The position numbers and the translations under genes were made by a program. A DNA stretch of 64,000 nucleotides from Pseudomonas migulae NBRC 103157 (GTDB taxonomy: Bacteria; Pseudomonadota; Gammaproteobacteria; Pseudomonadales; Pseudomonadaceae). The notes under the pieces were generated by a model. That model did not search any database, was not told the DNA's origin, and was given only the letters and a program-made list of their open reading frames with translations. Location: NCBI RefSeq assembly GCF_002091715.1, contig NZ_BDAG01000001.1:399302-463301 (forward strand). Direction: 5' to 3'. Positions 20,233 to 29,422 of the stretch are shown here, in pieces; the stretch's first letter is position 1; each line of letters starts with the position of its first letter.

Positions 20233-21378
20233 ATGCGTTGGGCGACTTATTTCGCCGTGTTGGCGTCTGTCTTGAGTGTCGGCCTGGCCCTGGGCGTCAG
20301 CATGCCGCTGGTATCGTTTCGCCTGGAAGGCTGGGGCTACGGTTCGTTTGCCATTGGCGTAATGGCGGCGATGCCGGCGATTGGTGTGTTGCTGGGTGCG
20401 AAAATCTCCAGCCATCTGGCGGCGCGTCTCGGCACGGCCAATCTGATGCGCCTGTGCTTGTGGGCCGGGGCGGTATCCATCGGGTTGCTGGCGCTGTTGC
20501 CGAGCTATCCGGTGTGGCTGGTGCTGCGATTGATGATTGGTGTGATCCTCACACTGGTCTTCATTCTTGGCGAAAGCTGGATCAATCAGCTGGTGGTCGA
20601 GCAATGGCGTGGGCGCCTGGTGGCGCTGTATGGCAGCAGCTATGCGCTGAGTCAGTTGGCCGGGCCGCTGCTGCTGGGGGTTCTGGGCACTGAACATGAT
20701 TATGGGTTCTGGGTCGGCGTCGGGCTGCTCACGGCGGCGCCGTTTCTGCTGCTGGGCCGCAGCGGCGCGCCAACCAGTGAAGCTTGCAGCGTGACCTTCA
20801 GCGACTTGTGGGGCTTCTGTCGAGGACTGCCGGCGATTGCCTGGGGCGTGGCGCTGTTCGCCGCGTTTGAAGCGATGATCCTGACCTTGCTGCCGGTCTA
20901 TTGTCTGCGTCAGGGCTTTACCACGGAAATCGCCTTGGCGATGGTCAGCACGGTGGTGGTCGGTGATGCCCTGCTGCAACTGCCGATCGGCGCGCTGGCG
21001 GATCGCTTGTCGCGACGTACGTTGTTCACCGGTTGCGCTGTGGTGCTGATGCTTTCGAGCCTGGCGATTCCGTTGTTGATCGACACGTTGCTGATCTGGC
21101 CGTTGTGGGTACTGTTTGGCGCCAGTGCCGGGGGGTTGTTCACCTTGTCACTGATCCTGATCGGTGAACGTTATCGCGACGACGCGCTGGTGCGCGCCAA
21201 TGCGCATATCGCGCAGCTGTGGGGCATTGGTTGTCTGGTCGGGCCGTTGGCTGCCGGGGCTGGCAGTCAGTGGATCAGCGGGCATGCGTTGCCGTTGCTG
21301 ATGGCGGCCGGCGCGTTCGGGTTGGTGATTTTGCTGTCACGCCAAGGTGCATTCGGTACGGTCGCCGAGCCGGCTTGA
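20233..21378 (+). CDS. MFS transporter
   Basis: 381 residues, about twelve membrane segments, with the loop-2 signature GAKISSHLAARLGTANLMR in the first half and GALADRLSRRTLF in the second. It resembles the YcaD-like branch of the major facilitator superfamily. In P. aeruginosa an MFS gene follows kauB in the same way, so uptake or export of an amine-related compound is possible; the substrate is unknown. CAGGAG site before the ATG. Confidence 0.88.
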   Translation: MRWATYFAVLASVLSVGLALGVSMPLVSFRLEGWGYGSFAIGVMAAMPAIGVLLGAKISSHLAARLGTANLMRLCLWAGAVSIGLLALLPSYPVWLVLRLMIGVILTLVFILGESWINQLVVEQWRGRLVALYGSSYALSQLAGPLLLGVLGTEHDYGFWVGVGLLTAAPFLLLGRSGAPTSEACSVTFSDLWGFCRGLPAIAWGVALFAAFEAMILTLLPVYCLRQGFTTEIALAMVSTVVVGDALLQLPIGALADRLSRRTLFTGCAVVLMLSSLAIPLLIDTLLIWPLWVLFGASAGGLFTLSLILIGERYRDDALVRANAHIAQLWGIGCLVGPLAAGAGSQWISGHALPLLMAAGAFGLVILLSRQGAFGTVAEPA

Positions 21379-21406
21379 CGCCGAGGGGCCAGCCAACCAG
21401 ACCCCC

Positions 21407-21496
21407 TGTGGGAGCGGGCTTGCTCGCGAAAGCGGTGTGCCAGTCGCCATCATCGTCGGATGACACACCACTTTCGCGAGCAAGCCCGCTCCCACA
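21407..21496. repeat. REP-type inverted pair, family A
   Basis: Units 21407-21430 and 21473-21496, between the convergent MFS and phospholipase-D genes. Confidence 0.9.
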
Positions 21497-21513
21497 GCGG
21501 AGGGTGTTGTCTG

Positions 21514-23082
21514 TCAGAGCATCCGCTCCAGGCCCACTGCGGTACTCATCCACGCATTGAAATGGCGCCACCAGCTTCCCGGCTCCTCGGTCAGCGTGTG
21601 CATTTTGCCGTCGTCCTCAGTCACCCAGACGATCCGGTCGTTTTCCAGCTTCACCTGATAACTCAGGGGCGGCGCCATACCTTCCAGCGCCGCTTTGCGC
21701 ACATAGACAGCGAGTTCCGGACTGTCCACCAGCACCCCGACTTCGGTGTTCCACAACACCGAGCGCGGGTCGAAGTTGAACGAGCCGATGAATGATTTCT
21801 GCTGGTCGAAGATCATCGCTTTGCTGTGCAGGCTCGAATCGGAGCCTCGATAGGACTTGCTGTAGAAAATATGCGGTCCGCTGCCGCCGCCTTCACCGGG
21901 TTGGCGGCGTAATTCGTACAACTTCACGCCATGTTCCAGTAGCGCCCGGCGATAGGGCGCGTAACCGCCATGCACCGCCGGGACGTCGGTGGCTTCCAGC
22001 GAGTTGGTCAGCAGGCTGACGGAGACCCCGGCATCGGCGCGGCCGGTGAGGTAAACCAGCCCCGGCTGCCCCGGCACGAAGTACGCCGAGATCATGATCA
22101 GCTCTTTGCTGACCCCGGAGAGCTCAGGCGCCAATTGCGTGGTCAGCAGCAATTGCGGATCTGGCTCGCCGTCCGACAAGACCTTGCTCGGTGCGTCCCA
22201 CAAGGCCTGGTTCCAGGCCCAGATCAGCTCCCGGCGCCAGATGTCCATGCGCGGGTTTGTGGTGTACGTCATCAATTGTTGATACAGCGCGTGATTCTGT
22301 TTTCGCGTGTCTTCCAGCGATTCTTCCAGGCGCGTGCGGGTATTTTGCAGGTCCTTTTGCGACGGTTTGCTCGACAGAAATTCATCGATCGGCTTGCTCA
22401 GCGCACTGTTCCAGTACTGGTCGAAACTGTGGCCAAGCTGCTCGGCGACCGGCCCGACGCCGAGCATGTCGATGTCGGTGAAATTCAGGTTGGGCTCGGC
22501 ATCGAAATATTCGTCCCCCAGGTTGCGGCCGCCGACGATGGCAGCGCTATTGTCGGCCAGCCACAATTTGTTGTGCATGCGTCGGTGTTGCAGCGACAGG
22601 TTCAACAGTCGGCCCATGGTCCGGGTCGCGCCAGTGCTGCGACCCAGGTGCAACGGGTTGAACAGGCGGATCTGGATCTGCGGGTGTGCCGCCAGCGTGG
22701 CGATGATCCAGTCGAGGCCGTCGCTGGTGGTGTCGTCGAGCAGGATTCTTACGCGCACGCCACGGTCGGCCGCCTTGAGCAGTTCGTCCACCAGCATGCG
22801 CGTGCTGATGCCGTCATGGACGATGTAGTACTGCAAGTCGAGGCTGCTCTGGGCGTTGCGGATCAACTCGGCGCGGGCCATGAAGGCTTCGCCGCTATTG
22901 GACAGCAGGCGAAAACCGGACTTGCCCTCATGGGGCGCGGCCTGGGCCTGGATCGAGCGACCGAATGCCGAATCACTGGCGGGCAGCGCCTGGCTCGGTT
23001 CGCGCCGAACGTCGAAGCCGGCGCAACCACCCAGGAGCGAGGAGAGTAGCAGAAGAACGAGCAGGGGCTGTCTGACTCTCAC
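21514..23082 (-). CDS. Phospholipase D family lipoprotein
   Basis: 522 residues starting at a GTG (23082). The N-terminus is a lipoprotein signal (VLLLLSSLLGGC, Cys20), so the enzyme should sit in the envelope facing the periplasm. Two intact HKD motifs: HNKLWLADNSAAIVGGRN and HSKAMIFDQQKSFIGSFN. The layout (tandem PLD domains, C-terminal YQVKLENDRIVW) resembles cardiolipin synthase-like hydrolases. Activity on phospholipid head groups is likely; the true substrate is unknown. Monocistronic, convergent with the MFS gene. Confidence 0.9.
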   Translation of the reverse strand: MRVRQPLLVLLLLSSLLGGCAGFDVRREPSQALPASDSAFGRSIQAQAAPHEGKSGFRLLSNSGEAFMARAELIRNAQSSLDLQYYIVHDGISTRMLVDELLKAADRGVRVRILLDDTTSDGLDWIIATLAAHPQIQIRLFNPLHLGRSTGATRTMGRLLNLSLQHRRMHNKLWLADNSAAIVGGRNLGDEYFDAEPNLNFTDIDMLGVGPVAEQLGHSFDQYWNSALSKPIDEFLSSKPSQKDLQNTRTRLEESLEDTRKQNHALYQQLMTYTTNPRMDIWRRELIWAWNQALWDAPSKVLSDGEPDPQLLLTTQLAPELSGVSKELIMISAYFVPGQPGLVYLTGRADAGVSVSLLTNSLEATDVPAVHGGYAPYRRALLEHGVKLYELRRQPGEGGGSGPHIFYSKSYRGSDSSLHSKAMIFDQQKSFIGSFNFDPRSVLWNTEVGVLVDSPELAVYVRKAALEGMAPPLSYQVKLENDRIVWVTEDDGKMHTLTEEPGSWWRHFNAWMSTAVGLERML

Positions 23083-23142
23083 GTAGGATCGTTCCGATTG
23101 GCGGCAGGTGTCGGCATATGGACGCTGAAATCCCGTTAAAAG

Positions 23143-24576
23143 TCAGTCGCAGAGGCTGTCATTTTCCGCCAGCAGTTTGATTGCCGCGGCGCCGACCTTG
23201 CGCACCGCGTCTTCGATCTGTGGTGTTGGCTTGGCAGCGTAGTTCATTCGCAGGCAATTGCGGTACTTGCCTGAGGGAGAAAAGATGCTGCCGACGGCAA
23301 TCTGTACGCCTTGGTCGTGTAAGGCGCGATTCAGTTTCAGGGTGTCGAAACCATCCGGCAGTTCGACCCAAAGCATGAAACTGCCTTGCGGCCGACTGGC
23401 GCGGGTGCCGGCGGGGAAATAGCGGGTGACCCAATCGATCATCAGGTCGCGATTGCGCTGGTATTGCGTACGCACCCGCCGCAAATGCGGCTCGAAGTGA
23501 CCGGCCTTGAGGAATTCGGCGATGGCAATCTGCGGTTGCGGCGCAGTGGAGCCGGTGCTGATGTATTTCATGTGCAGCACCCGCTCCAGGTACCGGCCCG
23601 GTGCAACCCAACCGATGCGCAAACCCGGCGCGAGCGTCTTGGAAAATGAACTGCAGAGCAGGACGCGGCCGTCTTCGTCGAAGGATTTTATCGTGCGTGG
23701 TCGCGGGTAGTTGTAGGCCAGTTCGCCATACACATCGTCTTCGATGATCGCCACGTCAAAACGCTGTGCGAGCGTCAACAACGCACGCTTGCGCGATTCC
23801 GGCATGATGTAGCCCAGCGGGTTGTTGCAGTTGGGCGTCAACTGTATGGCCTTGATTGGCCATTGTTCCAGGGCCAGTTCCAGCGCATCGAGGCTGATCC
23901 CGGTCAGCGGGTCGGTGGGGATTTCCAGAGCCTTCATGTTCAGGCCCTTGAGCGTCTGCATCGCGCCGTGAAAGCTCGGCGAGTCCACGGCGACGATGTC
24001 GCCCGGCTCGCAGATCGAGCGAATGCTGGTGGAGAGCGCTTCGTGGCAGCCGGTGGTGATCACCAGGTCGTTGGCGGTCAGTTGGCATCCGGAATCCAGC
24101 ATCAAGCGCGCGACCTGCTCACGCAGTTCCAGGGTGCCATGAATGTTGTCGTAATACAGACCGGGCATGTCCTGCCGCCGGCTGATGCGGGCGAGGTTGC
24201 GCAGCAACGGTTTCATGGTCGGCGTGGTGATGTCCGGCATGCCGCGGCCCAGTTGCACCACGTCCTTGCGCGGCACAGCGCGAATCAGCTCCAGCACCTG
24301 GTCCCACTGCGAAATATCCACCGGACGTTGGGCCGGGCGACCGATCGCGGGCAATTCCGGCAGTTCACGACTGACCGGAACGAAGTAGCCGGACTTGGGT
24401 TTCGGCATGGCCAGGCCGCTGTCTTCAAGCACCCGATAGGCTTGTTGAACCGTACTCAGACTGACGCCGTGCTCGACGCTCAATGCCCGCACTGACGGCA
24501 GCCGGTCGCCGGGGCGATAGAAGCCCTGTTCAATCCGCGTACCGAGCAATTCGGCGAGGTTGACGTAGAGGGTCAT
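23143..24576 (-). CDS. MocR-type regulator (GntR plus aminotransferase)
   Basis: 477 residues. N-terminal GntR winged helix (about 1-75: GDRLPSVRALSVEHGVSLSTVQQAYRVLEDSG) is joined to a fold-type I aminotransferase domain with the PLP lysine in LCSSFSKTLAPGLRIGW and the DDVYGELAY loop. MocR proteins use PLP as effector to sense amino acids or vitamin B6. Divergent from the DUF1127 gene at 24756; no aminotransferase or pdx target is adjacent, so its regulon is unclear. Confidence 0.92.
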   Translation of the reverse strand: MTLYVNLAELLGTRIEQGFYRPGDRLPSVRALSVEHGVSLSTVQQAYRVLEDSGLAMPKPKSGYFVPVSRELPELPAIGRPAQRPVDISQWDQVLELIRAVPRKDVVQLGRGMPDITTPTMKPLLRNLARISRRQDMPGLYYDNIHGTLELREQVARLMLDSGCQLTANDLVITTGCHEALSTSIRSICEPGDIVAVDSPSFHGAMQTLKGLNMKALEIPTDPLTGISLDALELALEQWPIKAIQLTPNCNNPLGYIMPESRKRALLTLAQRFDVAIIEDDVYGELAYNYPRPRTIKSFDEDGRVLLCSSFSKTLAPGLRIGWVAPGRYLERVLHMKYISTGSTAPQPQIAIAEFLKAGHFEPHLRRVRTQYQRNRDLMIDWVTRYFPAGTRASRPQGSFMLWVELPDGFDTLKLNRALHDQGVQIAVGSIFSPSGKYRNCLRMNYAAKPTPQIEDAVRKVGAAAIKLLAENDSLCD

Positions 24577-24755
24577 GGCGCAGTCTCGATGTGGATGATT
24601 CGGTTGACCAGTACAGATGAGGCAAAAAATTGTGATTCAGAGGTTAAAATGCGAAATCTGTATGGAATTAATACTGACAAGTTGAATCTGTAATGCTTTT
24701 CGCCGCCCACGCATCATGAAAGCTCTGGCTACCCAAGTAAACAGGAGCAATCAAA

Positions 24756-25001
24756 ATGAACGGCTTGAGCGATGTGCGGCTGACGTTACGCAGTCAGGAA
24801 CTGGCGGCAGGGCAAAAAAACGGTGCGCGGGAAGCGGTCATGCGCAATGCGCCGTCCGGCCTGGGTCGTTGGGATCTGTTCTGGCATCGTCTGCACACGC
24901 GCAAGGCGTTACTGGAGCTGACGCCGGAGCAGTTGAAGGATGTCGGGTTGAGTCTTGACCAGGCGCGGGAGGAGGGGCTTAAGCCTTTCTGGCGGGTCTG
25001 A
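24756..25001 (+). CDS. DUF1127 protein
   Basis: 81 residues with the DUF1127 pattern at the C-terminus: WDLFWHRLHTRKALLELTPEQLKDVGLS, then AREEGLKPFWRV. Such small basic proteins are common in proteobacteria; some bind RNA and affect phosphate or amino-acid metabolism. ACAGGAGC site upstream. Divergently placed from the MocR gene across 179 bases, so it is a reasonable candidate target of that regulator. Confidence 0.88.
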   Translation: MNGLSDVRLTLRSQELAAGQKNGAREAVMRNAPSGLGRWDLFWHRLHTRKALLELTPEQLKDVGLSLDQAREEGLKPFWRV

Positions 25002-25025
25002 GTTTTGGGGTGTTCTTTAGATCCA

Positions 25026-25118
25026 TTCGCGAGCAAGCCCGCTCCCACATTTGATCGTCGTCGAACACCCAATCTGTGTTCGCTGAAGACCTAATGTGGG
25101 AGCGGGCTTGCTCGCGAA
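25026..25118. repeat. REP-type pair, family A (outward order)
   Basis: Reverse unit at 25026-25049 and forward unit at 25095-25118, between the convergent DUF1127 and flavoprotein genes. Confidence 0.9.
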
Positions 25119-25145
25119 GGCGTCCGCAAGAGCGCCAAAAATTCT

Positions 25146-26438
25146 TCAGACCAACTCTTTCATCCGATGCCACAACATCCCCAACGCCAACAACGGCGAG
25201 CGCAAATGCTTCCCGCCGGGGAAGGTGATATGCGGCACTTTGGCAAACAGATCGAACCCACCACTCTGCTGCCCAGTGATCGCCTCGGCCAGCAACTTGC
25301 CCGCCAGGTGCGTGGCATTCACCCCGTGACCTGAATAAGCCTGGGCGTAATACACGTTCGGCTGATCCTTGAGCCGGCCGATCTGCGGCAGGCGGTTAGC
25401 ACCAATGCCAATCATCCCGCCCCATTGATAATCGATTTTCACCCCACTCAGTTGCGGAAAAACATCCAGCATTTTCGGCCGCATGTACGCAGCGATGTCC
25501 TTCGGGTCGCGACCCGAATAGTGGCAAGCGCCACCGAACAGCAAGCGTCGATCCGCCGAGAGCCGGTAGTAATCCAGCGCCACTCGTTGATCACACACCG
25601 CCATGTTCTGCGGCAGCAGTTCGTGCGCCTGTTCTTCGCTCAAGGGTTCGGTAGCAATGATATAGCTGCCGGCGGGCAACACCTTGCCGCTGAGCTCCGG
25701 GTTGAGCTGGTTGAGGTAGGCATTGCAACCGAGCACCAAAGTCTTTGCGCGCACCGAACCCTGAGACGTATGGACCTTCACCTCCGGGCCGTAGTCGATG
25801 CGGGTCACTGCCGACTGTTCGAACAGCTTGACGCCCAATTGCTGCGCAGCGGCGGCTTCGCCCAGTGCCAGATTCAGTGGGTGCAAATGGCCCGAACCCA
25901 TGTCGATCAGGCCGCCGACGTAGCGGTCGGAACCCACCACTGAGTGCATTTCGTGGGCTTGCAACAAGCGGGTTTCGTATCGGTAGCCGAGGCTGCGCAG
26001 TTCTTCGGCGTCTTCGGCGAAGCCTTCCAGGTCGCGGGGTTTGTTGGCGAGATCGCAGTAGCCCCACGTCAGGTCGCAAGGGATCTGAAAACGCTCGACG
26101 CGCTGTCGGACGATTTCCACCGCTTCCAGGCCCATGAGTTTCATCTGACGCACACCGTCTGCACCGATCACGCTGGCGAACTGATCGAGACCATGGCCGA
26201 CGCCACGAATCAGCTGCCCGCCATTTCGGCCACTGGCACCCCAACCCATCTTGTGCGCCTCGAGCAGCACCACGCTGAAGCCGCGTTCGGCCAGCTCAAG
26301 CGCCGTGTTCAGCCCGGAAAACCCGCCGCCGACCACGCACACATCGGCCGCCAGATCCTCAGTAAGCACCGGATGATCAGGCTGCGGCAGGCTGCTGGCC
26401 GCGTAATAGGAGGCAATGTGTTGGGCGCGGGCATTCAT
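25146..26438 (-). CDS. FAD-dependent amine oxidoreductase, PuuB/PauB-like
   Basis: 430 residues from ATG 26438, with AGGATG upstream; ATGs at 26444 and 26447 are alternatives. DAO-family flavoprotein: ADVCVVGGGFSGLNTALELAERG is the FAD loop, then GWGASGRNGGQLIRG; the C-terminal part has GRLKDQPNVYYAQAYSGHG. It resembles gamma-glutamylputrescine oxidase, which makes the aldehyde that KauB consumes. That pathway role is by family and by the nearby kauB and pauR. Convergent with DUF1127; divergent from ykgJ. Confidence 0.9.
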   Translation of the reverse strand: MNARAQHIASYYAASSLPQPDHPVLTEDLAADVCVVGGGFSGLNTALELAERGFSVVLLEAHKMGWGASGRNGGQLIRGVGHGLDQFASVIGADGVRQMKLMGLEAVEIVRQRVERFQIPCDLTWGYCDLANKPRDLEGFAEDAEELRSLGYRYETRLLQAHEMHSVVGSDRYVGGLIDMGSGHLHPLNLALGEAAAAQQLGVKLFEQSAVTRIDYGPEVKVHTSQGSVRAKTLVLGCNAYLNQLNPELSGKVLPAGSYIIATEPLSEEQAHELLPQNMAVCDQRVALDYYRLSADRRLLFGGACHYSGRDPKDIAAYMRPKMLDVFPQLSGVKIDYQWGGMIGIGANRLPQIGRLKDQPNVYYAQAYSGHGVNATHLAGKLLAEAITGQQSGGFDLFAKVPHITFPGGKHLRSPLLALGMLWHRMKELV

Positions 26439-26585
26439 GCGCATCATCCTGATTTTTGTGTCTGGAAAATTTGACGGAGCATAAGCCGGACCTTTCGGCG
26501 CGGGCAACACTGGTCGGTTGTGGCTGTCTGGATCGGCGTTTTTGCTGCAGAATCCCGCTTTATTCCGCTTTGGGTCACCGTTTCG

Positions 26586-26939
26586 ATGAGCTGCAACAGT
26601 CAGAAAATCCGCACGCTGCGACAGCAGATTCCCTCGTTCGAGTGCGTGCCCGGCTGCCACGACTGCTGTGGGCCGGTGACCACCTCACCCGAAGAAATGT
26701 CCCGCCTGCCGCGCAAGACCCGCGCCGAGCAGGATGCGGCGATGGATGAGCTCAACTGTGTGCACCTTGGGCCGAACGGCTGCACGGTGTATGACGAGCG
26801 GCCGCTGATTTGCCGGTTGTTTGGCACGACCAAGACGCTGCCTTGCCCGAATGGGCGGGGGCCGGTGGAGCTGATTCATCCGCGGGTGGAGAAGCAGATT
26901 CATGAGTACATGGCTTCTACACGGCAGGTCCTCGTCTAA
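26586..26939 (+). CDS. YkgJ family cysteine-cluster protein
   Basis: 117 residues from ATG 26586. A cluster of eight cysteines (VPGCHDCCGP, NCVHLG, GCTVYDERPLICRLFG, PCPNG) defines the YkgJ/UPF0153 family, thought to bind zinc or iron-sulfur. Conserved YDERPLICRLFG is diagnostic. No role is established. Convergent with the Lrp gene. Confidence 0.9.
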   Translation: MSCNSQKIRTLRQQIPSFECVPGCHDCCGPVTTSPEEMSRLPRKTRAEQDAAMDELNCVHLGPNGCTVYDERPLICRLFGTTKTLPCPNGRGPVELIHPRVEKQIHEYMASTRQVLV

Positions 26940-26960
26940 GTCGAGACCGAGTCGCTTTCA

Positions 26961-27026
26961 TTCGCGAGCAAGCCCGTTCCCACATTGGAAAGCATTTCAA
27001 CCTGTGGGAGCGGGCTTGCTCGCGAA
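26961..27026. repeat. REP-type pair, family A (outward order)
   Basis: Reverse unit 26961-26984 (one mismatch) and forward unit 27003-27026, separated by 18 bases, between the convergent ykgJ and Lrp genes. Confidence 0.9.
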
Positions 27027-27051
27027 GGCGTACGAACAGACGGCAACTGTT

Positions 27052-27540
27052 TCAATCCGGAATCGGCAAACTCAAACTCTCCTTCACCTCTTCCATCACG
27101 ATATAGCTCTTGGATTCGCGCACATGCGGCAGCTTGAGCAGGATGTCGCCCAGCAACTTGCGGTACGAGGCCATCTCGGAAATCCGTGCCTTCACCAGAT
27201 AGTCGAAATCCCCTGATACCAAATGACATTCCAGCACATGGGGCAGTTTCAGCACCGCACGTCGGAACTCTTCGAAAGTATCGCCGGATTTGTAGTCGAG
27301 GCTGATCTCGACGAACACCAGCAGACTACCCTTGAGGTGCTGCGGATTCAGTCGGGCGTTGTAGCCCATGATGATCCCTTCGCGCTCCAGGCGCCGAACC
27401 CGCTCAGTGCAGGGCGTGGTCGAGAGCCCGACCTTTTCCCCAAGCTCGGTGAAGGATATACGCCCGTCTGCTTGCAGGATCCGCAGGATGTTGCGGTCGA
27501 TCTTGTCCAGCTCACGTTTGGTCTGAGTGTTGGTACGCAT
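27052..27540 (-). CDS. dadR: Lrp/AsnC family regulator, DadR-like
   Basis: 162 residues from ATG 27540 (MRTNTQTKRELDKIDRNILRIL), the length of Lrp. N-terminal helix-turn-helix (ISFTELGEKVGLSTTPCTERVRRLEREGII) and C-terminal ligand-binding RAM domain (ECHLVSGDFDYLVKAR). It is divergent from dadA across 156 bases. In P. aeruginosa the Lrp protein in this place (DadR) activates dadAX in response to alanine, and the same is expected here. A much longer open frame in this phase is an artefact of antisense to dadA. Confidence 0.93.
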   Translation of the reverse strand: MRTNTQTKRELDKIDRNILRILQADGRISFTELGEKVGLSTTPCTERVRRLEREGIIMGYNARLNPQHLKGSLLVFVEISLDYKSGDTFEEFRRAVLKLPHVLECHLVSGDFDYLVKARISEMASYRKLLGDILLKLPHVRESKSYIVMEEVKESLSLPIPD

Positions 27541-27578
27541 AGGGGATGCGCCTCCGTGAAAAGCGTTTTTGCCGAGAA

Positions 27579-27607
27579 TTGTCGCCAAATATAGGTGCTT
27601 ATATAGT
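27579..27607 (+). promoter_or_regulatory. Candidate promoter of dadA
   Basis: TTGTCG at 27579-27584 and TATAGT at 27602-27607 are 17 bases apart, about 90 bases before the dadA start, in the dadR-dadA divergent gap. Lrp-type sites would be expected around it, but none can be fixed by eye. Confidence 0.5.
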
Positions 27608-27696
27608 GAAAAGCACTGGCTAATCTTTTTTAAACTGCCCACATCTACGGTCTGAACTACAAACGTCAGCGGCACGCCGCGATGAGGGATATGAAA

Positions 27697-29001
27697 ATGC
27701 GCGTTATGGTCTTGGGTAGCGGCGTCATCGGTACCACCAGTGCTTATTATCTGGCGCGTGCCGGGTTCGAAGTGGTGGTGGTGGACCGTCAGCCGGCTGC
27801 GGCCATGGAGACCAGTTTCGCCAACGCCGGGCAGGTATCGCCGGGTTATGCCTCGCCGTGGGCCGCGCCGGGTGTGCCGCTCAAGGCCATCAAGTGGCTG
27901 CTGCAGCGCCACGCACCGCTGGCGATCAAGGCCACCGCCGACATCGACCAATACCTGTGGATGGCGCAGATGCTGCGCAACTGCACCGCCAGCCGTTATG
28001 CGGTGAACAAGGAGCGCATGGTCCGTCTGTCCGAGTACAGCCGTGACTGCCTCGACGAATTGCGCGCTGAAACCGGTATTGCCTACGAAGGCCGTAGTCT
28101 CGGCACGACCCAATTGTTCCGCACCCAGGCTCAACTGGATGGCGCCGCGAAAGACATCGCCGTGCTGAAAGAGTCCGGCGTGCCGTTCGAACTGCTCGAC
28201 CGCGCCGGCATTGCCCGCGTTGAGCCGGCCCTGGCCAGCGTCACCGACATCCTTGCCGGTGCCTTGCGTCTGCCGAACGACCAGACGGGCGACTGCCAGA
28301 TGTTCACCACCAAGCTTGCAGAAATGGCCGTGAAGCTGGGCGTGGAGTTCCGTTTTGGCCAAGACATTCAGAAGCTCGACTTCGCCGGTGACCGCATCAA
28401 CGGCGTATGGATCGACGGCAAGCTGGAAACCGCAGACCGCTACGTTCTGGCACTCGGTAGCTACTCGCCGCAACTGCTCAAGCCGCTGGGCATCAAGGCG
28501 CCGGTTTATCCGCTCAAGGGTTATTCCCTGACTGTGCCGATCACAAACCCGGCGATGGCTCCGACCTCGACCATTCTCGACGAGACCTACAAGGTCGCGA
28601 TCACCCGTTTCGACAACCGCATCCGCGTCGGCGGCATGGCGGAAATAGCCGGTTTTGACCTGTCGCTGAACCCGCGTCGGCGCGAAACCCTGGAGATGAT
28701 CGTCAACGACCTCTATCCTCAGGGCGGCGATCTGGCCCAGGCCAGTTTCTGGACCGGTCTGCGTCCGACTACCCCGGATGGCACGCCAATCGTGGGTGCC
28801 ACCCCGTTCAAGAATCTGTTCCTGAACACCGGTCACGGCACGCTCGGCTGGACCATGGCATGCGGTTCCGGTCGCTTGCTGGCTGACCTGATGGCGAAGA
28901 AAACGCCGCAGATCAGCGCCGAAGGCCTCGATATCTCTCGTTATGGAAGTAAAACCCAGGAGTCCGCAAAACATGTCAATCCAGCGCCAGCTCACCAATG
29001 A
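27697..29001 (+). CDS. dadA: D-amino acid dehydrogenase, small (catalytic) subunit
   Basis: 434 residues from ATG 27697, which has AGGG nine bases upstream; ATGs at 27682 and 27691 are in frame. Membrane-associated FAD enzyme that oxidises D-alanine and other D-amino acids to keto acids and ammonia. Seen: [59 protein letters not shown], and [18 protein letters not shown], all as in E. coli DadA. With DadX (racemase) it catabolises L-alanine. Its last 29 bases overlap the following ridA-like gene. Confidence 0.96.
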   Translation: MRVMVLGSGVIGTTSAYYLARAGFEVVVVDRQPAAAMETSFANAGQVSPGYASPWAAPGVPLKAIKWLLQRHAPLAIKATADIDQYLWMAQMLRNCTASRYAVNKERMVRLSEYSRDCLDELRAETGIAYEGRSLGTTQLFRTQAQLDGAAKDIAVLKESGVPFELLDRAGIARVEPALASVTDILAGALRLPNDQTGDCQMFTTKLAEMAVKLGVEFRFGQDIQKLDFAGDRINGVWIDGKLETADRYVLALGSYSPQLLKPLGIKAPVYPLKGYSLTVPITNPAMAPTSTILDETYKVAITRFDNRIRVGGMAEIAGFDLSLNPRRRETLEMIVNDLYPQGGDLAQASFWTGLRPTTPDGTPIVGATPFKNLFLNTGHGTLGWTMACGSGRLLADLMAKKTPQISAEGLDISRYGSKTQESAKHVNPAPAHQ

Positions 29002-29326
29002 GCGCATGAGCCAGATCGTTGCCCACAGCGGCACCGTCTATCTGGCAGGGCAAGTCGGCGACGACATGAGTGCCGGGATTGAACAGCAGACCCGTGAAAC
29101 CCTTGCCAACATCGAGCGTTTGCTGGATCTGGCGGGCACCGACAAGCATCACTTGCTGTCGGTGACAATTTACCTGAAAGACATTGATGCGCACTTCGAA
29201 GGCATGAACGCGGTGTGGGACAAGTGGCTGCCAAAAGGCGTCGCCCCGGCCCGTGCGACGGTTGAATCGAAGCTGTGTGAACCGGAAATCCTGGTGGAGC
29301 TGTCAGTTGTAGCCGCTCTGCCATAA
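28973..29326 (+). CDS. RidA family protein of the dad operon
   Basis: 117 residues from ATG 28973 with an AGGAGT site inside the end of dadA. RidA-type: [20 protein letters not shown], and C-terminal [23 protein letters not shown], where ARATVES carries the substrate Arg. DadA releases imino acids, and a dedicated imine deaminase would speed and detoxify that step. The overlap with dadA makes the functional link strong; the activity is by family. Confidence 0.93.
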   Translation: MSIQRQLTNERMSQIVAHSGTVYLAGQVGDDMSAGIEQQTRETLANIERLLDLAGTDKHHLLSVTIYLKDIDAHFEGMNAVWDKWLPKGVAPARATVESKLCEPEILVELSVVAALP

Positions 29327-29422
29327 GCCTGTCAGAAAGATCCCTCTCCCGGTGCCGTTGGCGGTCAACGCCGTCAGCCAGCGCCGGTTTTTATTCCCAT
29401 GACTGTCTAGAAGCCTGCCGCC

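Noticed and set aside
27541..29034. Long N-terminal extension of the Lrp gene, antisense to dadA
   Set aside because: dadA on the plus strand is certain; Lrp proteins start at the ATG at 27540, and the extension has no similarity.
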